From positions 1 through 11,867 of the forward strand of contig JAOUIM010000069.1 in the NCBI GenBank assembly GCA_029884035.1: DNA of 11,867 nucleotides. The letters run 5' to 3'. The notes beneath the pieces were generated by a model. It was not told the DNA's origin. It made no database searches and worked only from the letters and a program-made list of their open reading frames with translations. How positions within the stretch are numbered: the first letter of the stretch is position 1; each line of letters opens with the position of its first letter. This document shows, one piece after another, positions 6,242 to 11,867 of this stretch. The position numbers and the translations under genes were made by a program. Source of the DNA: Aquincola sp. GTDB taxonomy: Bacteria; Pseudomonadota; Gammaproteobacteria; Burkholderiales; Burkholderiaceae_C.

Positions 6242-7728
6242 CCAAGCGCAATCGCGTCTTCGCGGCCATCCTGCTTGCCTACGCGCTCGGTGCGGGGTGG
6301 TTGATGTGGCGCCTGCTCGCCGACATCGACCCGCGCTACCGTGAATCGGCCGAGGAGTCACTGGTCGAGGTCGCGCACCTGCTGGCCGCGCAGATCGAGC
6401 AGCGCTCGCTGGCGGCGGCGCAACGCCACGCCGCCGACGCCGCGTCAGCACCAGCCGTGCCGGCAATCGACGTCGGCAACTTGGCCGAGGTCTTCCGCGA
6501 CCTCTACGCGCGTGAACTCGACGCCGAGATCTTCGGCTTCCGCAAGACGCGCGTGGAGCTGCGCCTGAGCGTGGTCGACGCCAGCGGCATCGTTCTGTTC
6601 GACTCGCTCGGCCGCCATGAAGGCGCCGACCATTCGCGCTGGCGCGACGTGCGCCTCGCGCTCGAGGGCCGCTATGGTGCTCGCACCTCGCCCGACATCG
6701 ACGCCGACGTCAACACCTCGGTGATGTTCGTGGCAGCGCCGATCCGGCGCGACGGCGCCATCGTCGGCGCGGTCAGCGTGGGCAAGCCGGTACAGAGCTT
6801 CGGGCAGTTCGTCGCGGCCGCACGCAGGAAGACACTGCTGGTGGGTGCGACATCGGTGCTGGCGGTGGCAGTTCTGCTGTTGATCCTGTCGGTTTGGCTG
6901 GTGCGACCTTTCGGCTTCATCGCCGACTATGTGCGCTACGTGCGCTCGCAGCGCACTTTCTCGTTGCCGCGCCTGGGTCGCCGCGCGCTGGGCACGCTGG
7001 GCGCAGCCTACGGCGAGATGCGAGACGCGCTGGCCGGCCGCAACTACGTCGCCGACTATGTGCAGACGCTGACGCACGAGTTGAAGAGCCCGCTGTCGGC
7101 CATTCGCGGCGCCGCCGAGTTGCTGCACGAACGCGAGATGCCCACGGCCGATCGCGAGCGATTCATCGCCAACATCGAGCGCGAAACGGCGCGCATCCAG
7201 GAGCTCGTGGATCGCATGATGGAGCTGGCCGCGCTCGAGTCGCGCCGTGGCCTGGCGCATGCCGAGCGCACACCGCTGCGTGCGTTGCTCGAGGAACGCG
7301 TTGCGAGCGCACAGGCTGCCGGTGCACCGCGCGGCATTCGCGTCACGCTCGATGCAACCGAGGACGCTGTGGTCGAGGGCGACGCCCTGCTGCTGGCGCG
7401 CGCAGTGAGCAATCTGCTCGACAACGCGCTCGACTTCTCGCCGGCAGACGGCGCGATCGAGGTCTCGATGACGCGCAAGCCACGCCACGCGGTCGAAATC
7501 GCGGTGCGCGACCACGGCCCGGGCATCCCCGATTACGCGGATGAACGCGTGTTCGAGAAGTTCTATTCGCTGGCGCGCCCCGGCACCCTGCGAAAGAGCA
7601 CCGGGCTGGGCCTGCCCTTCGTGCGCGAGATCGCCGCCCTGCACGGCGGCCGCGTGACACTGCGCAATGCCGAAGGCGGCGGGGCGCTGGCCGTGCTTTC
7701 CTTGCCCGCGGCCGACGATCCGGCCTAG
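6238..7728 (+). CDS. creC: CreC-like sensor histidine kinase
   Basis: 496-residue inner-membrane kinase that should phosphorylate the CreB-like regulator encoded just before it. Order of parts: membrane helix 1 (about 7-27), periplasmic sensor region (about 28-198) with a PAS/Cache-like stretch LSVVDASGIVLFDS, membrane helix 2 (about 199-222), a short linker, HisKA domain with H280 in LTHELKSPLSAIRGAAELL, and an ATPase domain. The ATPase domain has N box NLLDNALDFS (392-401), G1 DHGPGIPD (425-432) and G2 STGLGLPFV (454-462). ELKSPLSAIRGAAE and FYSL...KSTGLGLPFV are strongly CreC-like. The ATG at 6238 overlaps the creB stop by 4 bases, a sign of translational coupling; a longer open frame upstream only reads through creB out of frame. 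No creD follows, unlike in many creBCD clusters. Confidence 0.9.
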   Translation: MTKRNRVFAAILLAYALGAGWLMWRLLADIDPRYRESAEESLVEVAHLLAAQIEQRSLAAAQRHAADAASAPAVPAIDVGNLAEVFRDLYARELDAEIFGFRKTRVELRLSVVDASGIVLFDSLGRHEGADHSRWRDVRLALEGRYGARTSPDIDADVNTSVMFVAAPIRRDGAIVGAVSVGKPVQSFGQFVAAARRKTLLVGATSVLAVAVLLLILSVWLVRPFGFIADYVRYVRSQRTFSLPRLGRRALGTLGAAYGEMRDALAGRNYVADYVQTLTHELKSPLSAIRGAAELLHEREMPTADRERFIANIERETARIQELVDRMMELAALESRRGLAHAERTPLRALLEERVASAQAAGAPRGIRVTLDATEDAVVEGDALLLARAVSNLLDNALDFSPADGAIEVSMTRKPRHAVEIAVRDHGPGIPDYADERVFEKFYSLARPGTLRKSTGLGLPFVREIAALHGGRVTLRNAEGGGALAVLSLPAADDPA

Positions 7729-7748
7729 CGTCGGCGCAGCCCGGAGCA

Positions 7749-7775
7749 GTCTGCGGCGCGTCCCGCGCCGCAGAC
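7749..7775. terminator. Perfect 12-bp hairpin between convergent creC and VOC genes
   Basis: GTCTGCGGCGCG (7749-7760) and CGCGCCGCAGAC (7764-7775) are exact inverted repeats with a 3-base loop TCC. It lies 20 bases past the creC stop and 26 bases past the VOC stop on the other strand, so it could serve both. No T-run follows on either strand, so it may act as an RNA 3'-end stabiliser or a bidirectional stop needing Rho or other help. A second GCAGACC copy follows at about 7781. Confidence 0.6.
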
Positions 7776-7801
7776 CAGAGCAGACCCGGCGGCCCCGTGG
7801 C

Positions 7802-8218
7802 TCAGCGCGCGTAGACCGCGTCCCAGTCGCGGAAGGCCTTCACCTCGATCGGGTTGCCGCTCGGGTCGCGAAAGAACATCGTCCACTGTTCGCCTGGCTC
7901 ACCCGGGAAGCGCACCTGGGGCTCGAGGACGAATCGGATGCCCGATGCCTTCAAGCGCGCGGCGAGCGCGCGCCAGGCGGCCAGTTCCAGCACCACACCC
8001 TGGTGCGGCATCGGCAGGAGGTGGTCGCCCACCTGCCCGGTGTCGCTGGTCGCGAACGGCGCGCCCAGGTGCAGCGAGATCTGGTGGCCGAAGAAGTCGG
8101 AGTCGACCCAGGTGCCGGTGCTGCGCCCTTCGCGGCAACCGAGCACGCCGCCGCAGAAGGCGCGCGCGGCCGCGAGATCGTGCACGTGGTAGGCGAGGTG
8201 GAACAGGCTCTTCATCAT
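7802..8218 (-). CDS. VOC-superfamily (glyoxalase/dioxygenase fold) protein
   Basis: 138 residues, the length of a two-module beta-alpha-beta-beta-beta VOC protein. Likely metal ligands are His7 in FHLAYHV, His72 in PMPHQGVVLEL and Glu125 in PSGNPIEVK; RDPSGNPIEVK is the usual C-terminal signature. SDFFGHQISLHL is typical of a bacterial subfamily annotated only as 'glyoxalase/dioxygenase family'; the substrate is unknown. RAFCGGVLGC carries Cys22 where most relatives have Tyr (RAFYGG), a possible local change. Two adjacent ATG codons could start it: 8218, or 8215, which has better spacing to GAAGG upstream. A longer open frame extends to 8974 but is the shadow of plus-strand genes. It is convergent with creC and divergent from the retropepsin gene. 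Confidence 0.88.
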   Translation of the reverse strand: MMKSLFHLAYHVHDLAAARAFCGGVLGCREGRSTGTWVDSDFFGHQISLHLGAPFATSDTGQVGDHLLPMPHQGVVLELAAWRALAARLKASGIRFVLEPQVRFPGEPGEQWTMFFRDPSGNPIEVKAFRDWDAVYAR

Positions 8219-8249
8219 CGGGCCTTCGCGATCGTGGCATCGTAGCGCC

Positions 8250-8747
8250 ATGAGTGGAACCCCTGGCGAGATGCCGCGCACCTTCAAGCTCGTCACAGTC
8301 TGGCTGCTGATCGGCGTGGCGCTCTTCGTGGCGATCCAGGCCCTGATGCGCGAAGCCGATCGGGCCCGCTTCTCATTCGACGAAGCCAACGGCCGCATCG
8401 TCCTGCGGCGCGCACCGGATGGCCATTTCCACTGGCCCGGTCGCGTCAACGGCACCGCAGTGGAGTTTCTCGTCGACACCGGCGCCACCAGCACGGCGCT
8501 GCCACAGGCACTGGCCGAGCGGGTGGGACTGTCGCTGGAGGGCTCGGTGCGTTCCTCGACCGCGGGCGGCGTCGTCAGCGGCCAGGTGGCGCGCGCCGAT
8601 GTGCTGCTCGAAGGCGGCGTGCGCGCCGACCGCCTGCGCGTCACGGTGCTGCCGCGGCTTTCTGCGCCTCTGCTGGGCATGGACGTGATCTCGAAGCTGC
8701 GCCTGACGCAAAGCGATGGCGTCCTCACGCTCGAGGTCCCGCGATGA
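8250..8747 (+). CDS. Membrane-anchored retropepsin-like aspartic protease (TIGR02281-type, clan AA)
   Basis: 165 residues with one transmembrane helix (about 14-33) followed by a single-lobe aspartic protease domain. The catalytic motif is FLVDTGATSTALP (73-85) with D76-T77-G78. A flap-like stretch TAGGVVSGQVARAD (104-117) follows, then LLGMDVI (141-147), the hydrophobic-hydrophobic-Gly motif that supports the active site. Like retroviral proteases it should need a homodimer to form two aspartates. The catalytic part is probably periplasmic, inferred from the family, as flanking charges do not decide it. The start may be 8250 or the ATG at 8271 (MPRTFKLV), which lies right before the helix; neither has a strong ribosome site. 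The stop codon overlaps the next gene's ATG by 4 bases. The natural substrate of this bacterial family is not known to me. Confidence 0.88.
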   Translation: MSGTPGEMPRTFKLVTVWLLIGVALFVAIQALMREADRARFSFDEANGRIVLRRAPDGHFHWPGRVNGTAVEFLVDTGATSTALPQALAERVGLSLEGSVRSSTAGGVVSGQVARADVLLEGGVRADRLRVTVLPRLSAPLLGMDVISKLRLTQSDGVLTLEVPR

Positions 8748-9715
8748 CCGGCGTGCTCAGGCCGCTGCATTGCGCGCTGGTCGCGATGCTTGCGCTGTGC
8801 GCCGCGCTCGCGCACGCGCAGGGCGGCTTGACGGCGTCGGCCCAATGTCCCCCGCAGGCGCCACCGGCGTCGCCAGAGGCGACGCTGGAAGCCGCCGAAC
8901 GCGCGAGCGACCGCGGCGTGCTGTGGCGCATCAGCAAAGCGGGCCGTTCGTCGTACCTGTACGGCACGCTGCATGTGGGCAAGCTCGATTGGACTTTCCC
9001 CGGGCCACAGACTCGTGCCGCGCTGGCGGCGAGCGACACGATCGCGCTCGAACTCGACGTGATGGATCCGCAGGTGCGTGAGCGTCTGCGGCTGCCTGCC
9101 GATGCCGCGGTGCCCGCGCTGCCGCCGGCCCTGCGCGAGCGCCTCGACCGCCAGATCGACGCGGCCTGCGTCCCGCGGGAGTCATTGGCCACCCAGCATC
9201 CCGTCATGGTGGCGATGACGCTGTCGGTGCTGGCAGCCCGTTGGGAAGGCCTCGACCCGGGCTACGGGCAAGAGTTCGTTCTCGCAGCCTTCGCGCGCAG
9301 CAGCGCCAAGGTCGCAGTCTCGCTCGAGACGCCCGAGCTGCAGATGGACACGTTGCTGCCCAAGCAGCCAACGCAGGCGGAGCGCATGATCGTGCAGTCG
9401 CTCGAGCAGCTCGAGAGCGGCGGTGCGCGAAAGGTCATCGCGCGGATGGCGAGCGCCTGGGAACGCGGCGCCCTCGACGAACTCGCGGACTACGAGAAGT
9501 GGTGCGACTGCGTGGCCAGTGCGGACGACCGCGCGCTGCTCGCGCGCGTCAACGACGAACGCAATCCGGGCCTGGCCGAGCGCATCGACGCGCTTCATGC
9601 CCAGGGCAAGGCGCTGTTCGCTGCCGTCGGTGCGCTGCACATGACGGGGCCTCAGGCGCTGACGACTTTGCTCGCCGCGCGCGGATTCCGTGTCGAGCGC
9701 GTCGACTTTCGTTAG
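8744..9715 (+). CDS. TraB/GumN family (Tiki-like) putative periplasmic metalloprotease
   Basis: 323 residues. A signal peptide is clear: hydrophobic core 10-22, likely cut after Ala-His-Ala at 25. The TraB/GumN domain has paired GxxH motifs, YGTLHVG (73-79) and VGALHMTG (295-302), a conserved acidic ALELD (101-105) after the first, SLET (193-196) and the late DERNPGLAERI (271-281). In animal Tiki proteins the two GxxH motifs and the glutamate bind metal for proteolysis; activity of bacterial members is largely inferred. Four cysteines in the mature part (35, 142, 254, 256), two as WCDC, could form disulfides. The ATG overlaps the retropepsin stop as ATGA, so the two are probably translated together. 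phaM begins 32 bases after its stop. Confidence 0.9.
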   Translation: MTGVLRPLHCALVAMLALCAALAHAQGGLTASAQCPPQAPPASPEATLEAAERASDRGVLWRISKAGRSSYLYGTLHVGKLDWTFPGPQTRAALAASDTIALELDVMDPQVRERLRLPADAAVPALPPALRERLDRQIDAACVPRESLATQHPVMVAMTLSVLAARWEGLDPGYGQEFVLAAFARSSAKVAVSLETPELQMDTLLPKQPTQAERMIVQSLEQLESGGARKVIARMASAWERGALDELADYEKWCDCVASADDRALLARVNDERNPGLAERIDALHAQGKALFAAVGALHMTGPQALTTLLAARGFRVERVDFR

Positions 9716-9747
9716 GATGCCCCGATCTGCGAACGGAGGAGACCCGC

Positions 9748-10383
9748 ATGGCCAGCAGCGCGAACGAACTGCCCTTCACCAAGCTCGTCCCGGGCTTCGA
9801 CTTCCTCCAGGGGCTGGTCAAGAACGCCGGTTCCGCCCTGCCCTCGATTGGCCAGTGGGTCGCTCCAACGCTCAACCCCGAGGAGCTCGAGAAGCGCATC
9901 GAGGAGTTGCGCACGGTGCAGTTCTGGCTCGAGCAGAACGCGCGCATGCTTGCCGCCACGATCCAGGCGCTCGAGGTGCAGCGCATGACGCTGTCGACGC
10001 TCAAGACGATGAACGTGCCGATCACGCAGCTGCGCGACTCGCTCAAGGTCCGGGTGCCGGTCACTCAGGTGCCGACGGCCCCTGCGCGCAAGGCGCGCGG
10101 CGGCACTCGCAAGGCATCGCCCGCCGAGATGGCCACCCCCGGCGCGGTGGACCCGATGCAATGGTGGAGCGCACTGACCAAGCAGTTCACGCAGCTGGCC
10201 ACCAGTGCGATGAAGGACAGCGCGGGCGATGCGGCCAGGACGCTGGCCGGCAGCATGGTCAAGCAGAGTTTCGACGCGGCCGAGCAGACGCTGAAGAAGG
10301 CCGTCGCCGCGCCCGGCAGGGTGGCCGGCGCGGTGGCCCAGGCGACCCGCGGCAATCCCCCGGCACGCAAGCGCCGCCGCTGA
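9748..10383 (+). CDS. phaM: PhaM-family polyhydroxyalkanoate granule multifunctional regulator
   Basis: 211 residues resembling PhaM of Ralstonia eutropha, which binds PHB synthase PhaC, activates it, and ties granules to the nucleoid through a basic tail. The N-terminal half carries the family core: FDFLQGL (17-23), QWVAPTLNPEELEKRIEELR (36-55) and VQFWLEQNARMLAATIQALE (57-76). This is a predicted coiled-coil/helical region. A basic Ala/Lys/Arg/Pro linker (111-125), a helical section with MQWWSALTKQF (137-147) and a phasin-like Ala-rich helix (about 150-200) follow. The end PPARKRRR is suited to DNA contact; the long PAKKA-type repeats of R. eutropha are reduced here. The start at 9748 has an excellent ribosome site (GGAGGAG, 9735-9741). 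No phaC, phaA, phaB or phasin gene is within the window. It may be co-transcribed with the TraB-like gene. Confidence 0.9.
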   Translation: MASSANELPFTKLVPGFDFLQGLVKNAGSALPSIGQWVAPTLNPEELEKRIEELRTVQFWLEQNARMLAATIQALEVQRMTLSTLKTMNVPITQLRDSLKVRVPVTQVPTAPARKARGGTRKASPAEMATPGAVDPMQWWSALTKQFTQLATSAMKDSAGDAARTLAGSMVKQSFDAAEQTLKKAVAAPGRVAGAVAQATRGNPPARKRRR

Positions 10384-10468
10384 AGCGGGGCACGCGCGCC
10401 GACGACGCCGGTGCCATCGGGCGGGCCGAGTTTCACCTTTTGCGACAGCGTTGCCGCACACTGCATCC

Positions 10469-11713
10469 ATGAACCGCTTCGCCGTCGGACACGCCACCCA
10501 TCCGGGCTGGCAGGAGGCCTTCGCGCTCGCGGCAGCGCAGGTCGATGCGCAGCTCGCCCGGCAGGCGGGCGAAGTCCAGGCCGCTTCGCTCGGCTTCGTC
10601 TATCTCACCGACCACTATGCGGCGCATGCCGACGCGCTATACGCCGCGCTGCATGATCGCTGGCCCGAGGTCGCCTGGGTTGGTGCGGCAGGCGTGGGCG
10701 TGTGCGCCAGCGGAATCGAATATTTCGACGAGCCGGCACTCGTGCTGATGGTCGCGCCGCTGGCCTCTGGGCGGTTTCGCGTGTTCTCCGGCGCGCAGCC
10801 GCTGCGCGGGATCGGCGGCGCCGAGATCGCCACCGCGCTGGTGCACGCCGACAGCCGCACGCCGGACTTGCCTGACCTGATCGAGGACCTCGCCGCACGC
10901 AGTGACAGCGGCTATCTGTTCGGCGGACTGACCGCTTCGCGCACGCGGCACTGCCACGTCGCCGAGGGCGTGTTCGAACTGGGCCTGTCGGGCGTGGCAT
11001 TCACGCGTGACGTGGGCATCGTCTCGCGCGTGACCCAGGGCTGCCAGCCGGTGGGCCAGACGCGACACATCACCGCCTGCGAGCGCAACGTCGTGCTCGA
11101 ACTGGATGGCCGGCCCGCGCTCGAATGCCTGCTGGGCGACCTGTCGCTGTCACTCGACGAACCCCGGCAGGCGATGGCCGTCCTGCGCGCCACGCTCGTC
11201 GGACTGGCGTCGCCGCGGGCGCCGATCCCTCTGCGCGGCAGTGATGTCGGGGCTCGGGCGCGCCATCGCGCCTTCGGCGACGACGTGCGCGTGCGCCACC
11301 TGGTTGGCCTCGACCCGGGGCGCCATGGCGTGGCCGTGGCCGACCGGGTCGACACCGGGATGACGCTCGCCTTCTGCCAGCGCGACGTTGCCGCCGCTCG
11401 GCGCGACCTGACGCGAATCTGCGCCGAGATCCGCGACGAGCTGGCGCCCGAGACGGTCGCCGCCACCACCGTGCCCGATACGGGTGACTCGACGCCGGCT
11501 CCCGACCCGACGCGGCGGATCGCGGGCGCGATCTACGTCAGTTGTGCCGGTCGCGGTGGCCCGCATTTCGGCTCGCCCTCGGCGGAATTGCAGATCGTGC
11601 GCCACGCGCTGGGCGACGTGCCGCTTGCAGGTTTCTTCGCTGCCGGCGAGATCGGCCATCGGCATCTGTATGGCTATACGGGGGTGTTGACCGTGTTCAC
11701 GCGCGACGCCTGA
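10469..11713 (+). CDS. FIST-domain (FIST_N + FIST_C) sensory protein
   Basis: 414 residues covering the two FIST modules and nothing else. FIST_N spans about 30-210 and includes VYLTDHYA, the Gly-rich VGAAGVGVCASG (71-82), FGGLTASR (151-158) and TQGCQPVG (189-196). FIST_C spans about 220-410, with YVSCAGRGGPHFGSP (356-370), LGDVPLAGFFAAGEIG (381-396) and LYGYTGVLTVF (400-410). FIST proteins are thought to sense small ligands such as amino acids and are often fused to kinase, GGDEF or chemotaxis domains; none is fused here and there is no signal peptide or membrane helix, so it is probably cytosolic. A Thr/Pro/Asp-rich low-complexity insert (330-349) interrupts FIST_C. The start at 10469 is preferred to the GTG-type start at 10451; there is no Shine-Dalgarno, and CACACT 7 bases upstream would give a leaderless message. 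The upstream gap to phaM is 85 bases. Confidence 0.9.
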   Translation: MNRFAVGHATHPGWQEAFALAAAQVDAQLARQAGEVQAASLGFVYLTDHYAAHADALYAALHDRWPEVAWVGAAGVGVCASGIEYFDEPALVLMVAPLASGRFRVFSGAQPLRGIGGAEIATALVHADSRTPDLPDLIEDLAARSDSGYLFGGLTASRTRHCHVAEGVFELGLSGVAFTRDVGIVSRVTQGCQPVGQTRHITACERNVVLELDGRPALECLLGDLSLSLDEPRQAMAVLRATLVGLASPRAPIPLRGSDVGARARHRAFGDDVRVRHLVGLDPGRHGVAVADRVDTGMTLAFCQRDVAAARRDLTRICAEIRDELAPETVAATTVPDTGDSTPAPDPTRRIAGAIYVSCAGRGGPHFGSPSAELQIVRHALGDVPLAGFFAAGEIGHRHLYGYTGVLTVFTRDA

Positions 11714-11867
11714 ACCGGACACCCCCCGGAGCCGCACGCGGCCGCCCCTCTTGGTCGCCCGGATGGACGCGATGGGCCTTGCGCGGACGCATCATCGACG
11801 TCCGATTCGGAATTTGGGGTCACAAGCGTGCGCCAGCACGGCGCGCGAGTGACGCCCCCCGCCCGGA
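11714..11867. other. Non-coding tail of the window, no gene seen
   Basis: This holds small GC inverted repeats only, such as GCCG/CGGC near 11732-11743 and GCGCC/GGCGC near 11832-11846, neither followed by a T-run. An AT-richer patch GATTCGGAATTTGGGGTCAC lies near 11802-11821 and could belong to the promoter or edge of the next feature. Nothing here supports a coding call. Confidence 0.5.

Noticed and set aside
6445..7644. Minus-strand frame of 399 codons opposite creC
   Set aside because: Shadow of the histidine kinase gene, which has all its catalytic boxes on the plus strand.
8219..8974. N-terminal extension of the VOC gene to 8974
   Set aside because: It overlaps two well-supported plus-strand genes and gives Arg/Ser-rich sequence without likeness. 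VOC proteins of this type start right before FHLAYHV.
9241..9747. In-frame upstream extension of phaM
   Set aside because: It overlaps the TraB-like gene and is Arg-rich junk. The strong ribosome site at 9735-9741 and the family-like N-terminus fix the start at 9748.
11802..11821. AT-rich patch with TTTGGGGTCA, reminiscent of sequence beside some REP-associated transposase genes
   Set aside because: The resemblance is from memory and short. No transposase frame, inverted terminal repeat or target duplication is visible before the window ends.
1..11867. Defence island, CRISPR, toxin-antitoxin or mobile-element system
   Set aside because: No spaced repeats, nuclease or effector domains, integrase, transposase or tRNA gene were found. 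All sizeable frames are explained by known core-type families.

Overview
The window is high-GC chromosomal DNA with the gene content of a betaproteobacterium of the order Burkholderiales, of the Rubrivivax/Methylibium/Leptothrix kind. This rests on a PhaM-type granule protein, the priA–hemE neighbourhood, a CreBC-like pair and strong G/C preference at third codon positions. The placement is inference from protein resemblance; no search was run. I found no tRNA, rRNA, CRISPR array, insertion sequence or phage gene. The region reads as ordinary housekeeping and core-accessory genome, not as an island.

Layout: (1) 1-253, minus: N-terminus of a Rep/UvrD-type DNA helicase, cut by the window edge. 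(2) 460-1428, plus: auxin-efflux-carrier (AEC) family permease, divergent from the helicase. (3) 1557-1955, plus: small secreted protein with Pro-rich middle and Gly/Lys tail. (4) 1983-4022, minus: primosomal helicase PriA, convergent with (3). (5) 4023-4341: AT-richer gap holding a perfect DnaA box. (6) 4342-5427, minus: HemE. (7) 5540-7728, plus: creB-creC two-component pair with a 4-base overlap, divergent from hemE. (8) 7802-8218, minus: VOC/glyoxalase-fold protein, convergent with creC across a perfect 12-bp hairpin. (9) 8250-9715, plus: single-domain retropepsin-like protease overlapping by 4 bases a TraB/GumN (Tiki-like) metalloprotease homologue. (10) 9748-10383, plus: PhaM-type polyhydroxyalkanoate granule regulator. 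(11) 10469-11713, plus: stand-alone FIST-domain sensor. (12) 11714-11867: no gene seen.

How the genes fit: Rep and PriA both act in replication fork progress and restart, and the only consensus DnaA box lies just upstream of priA. HemE makes coproporphyrinogen III for haem. CreBC is an envelope/metabolic signalling pair, here without creD beside it. Genes 8250-9715 look translationally coupled and encode two envelope-located hydrolase-type proteins; phaM follows 32 bases later and may be co-transcribed. Several starts (rep, hemE, creB, AEC, FIST) lack a good Shine-Dalgarno sequence, and a short TATCAT-like element recurs close to three of them.

No clearly new multi-gene system is visible. 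The best leads are the inverted repeat shared by the divergent hemE/creB starts, the DnaA box before priA, the coupled retropepsin–TraB pair next to phaM, and the small secreted protein of unknown role.
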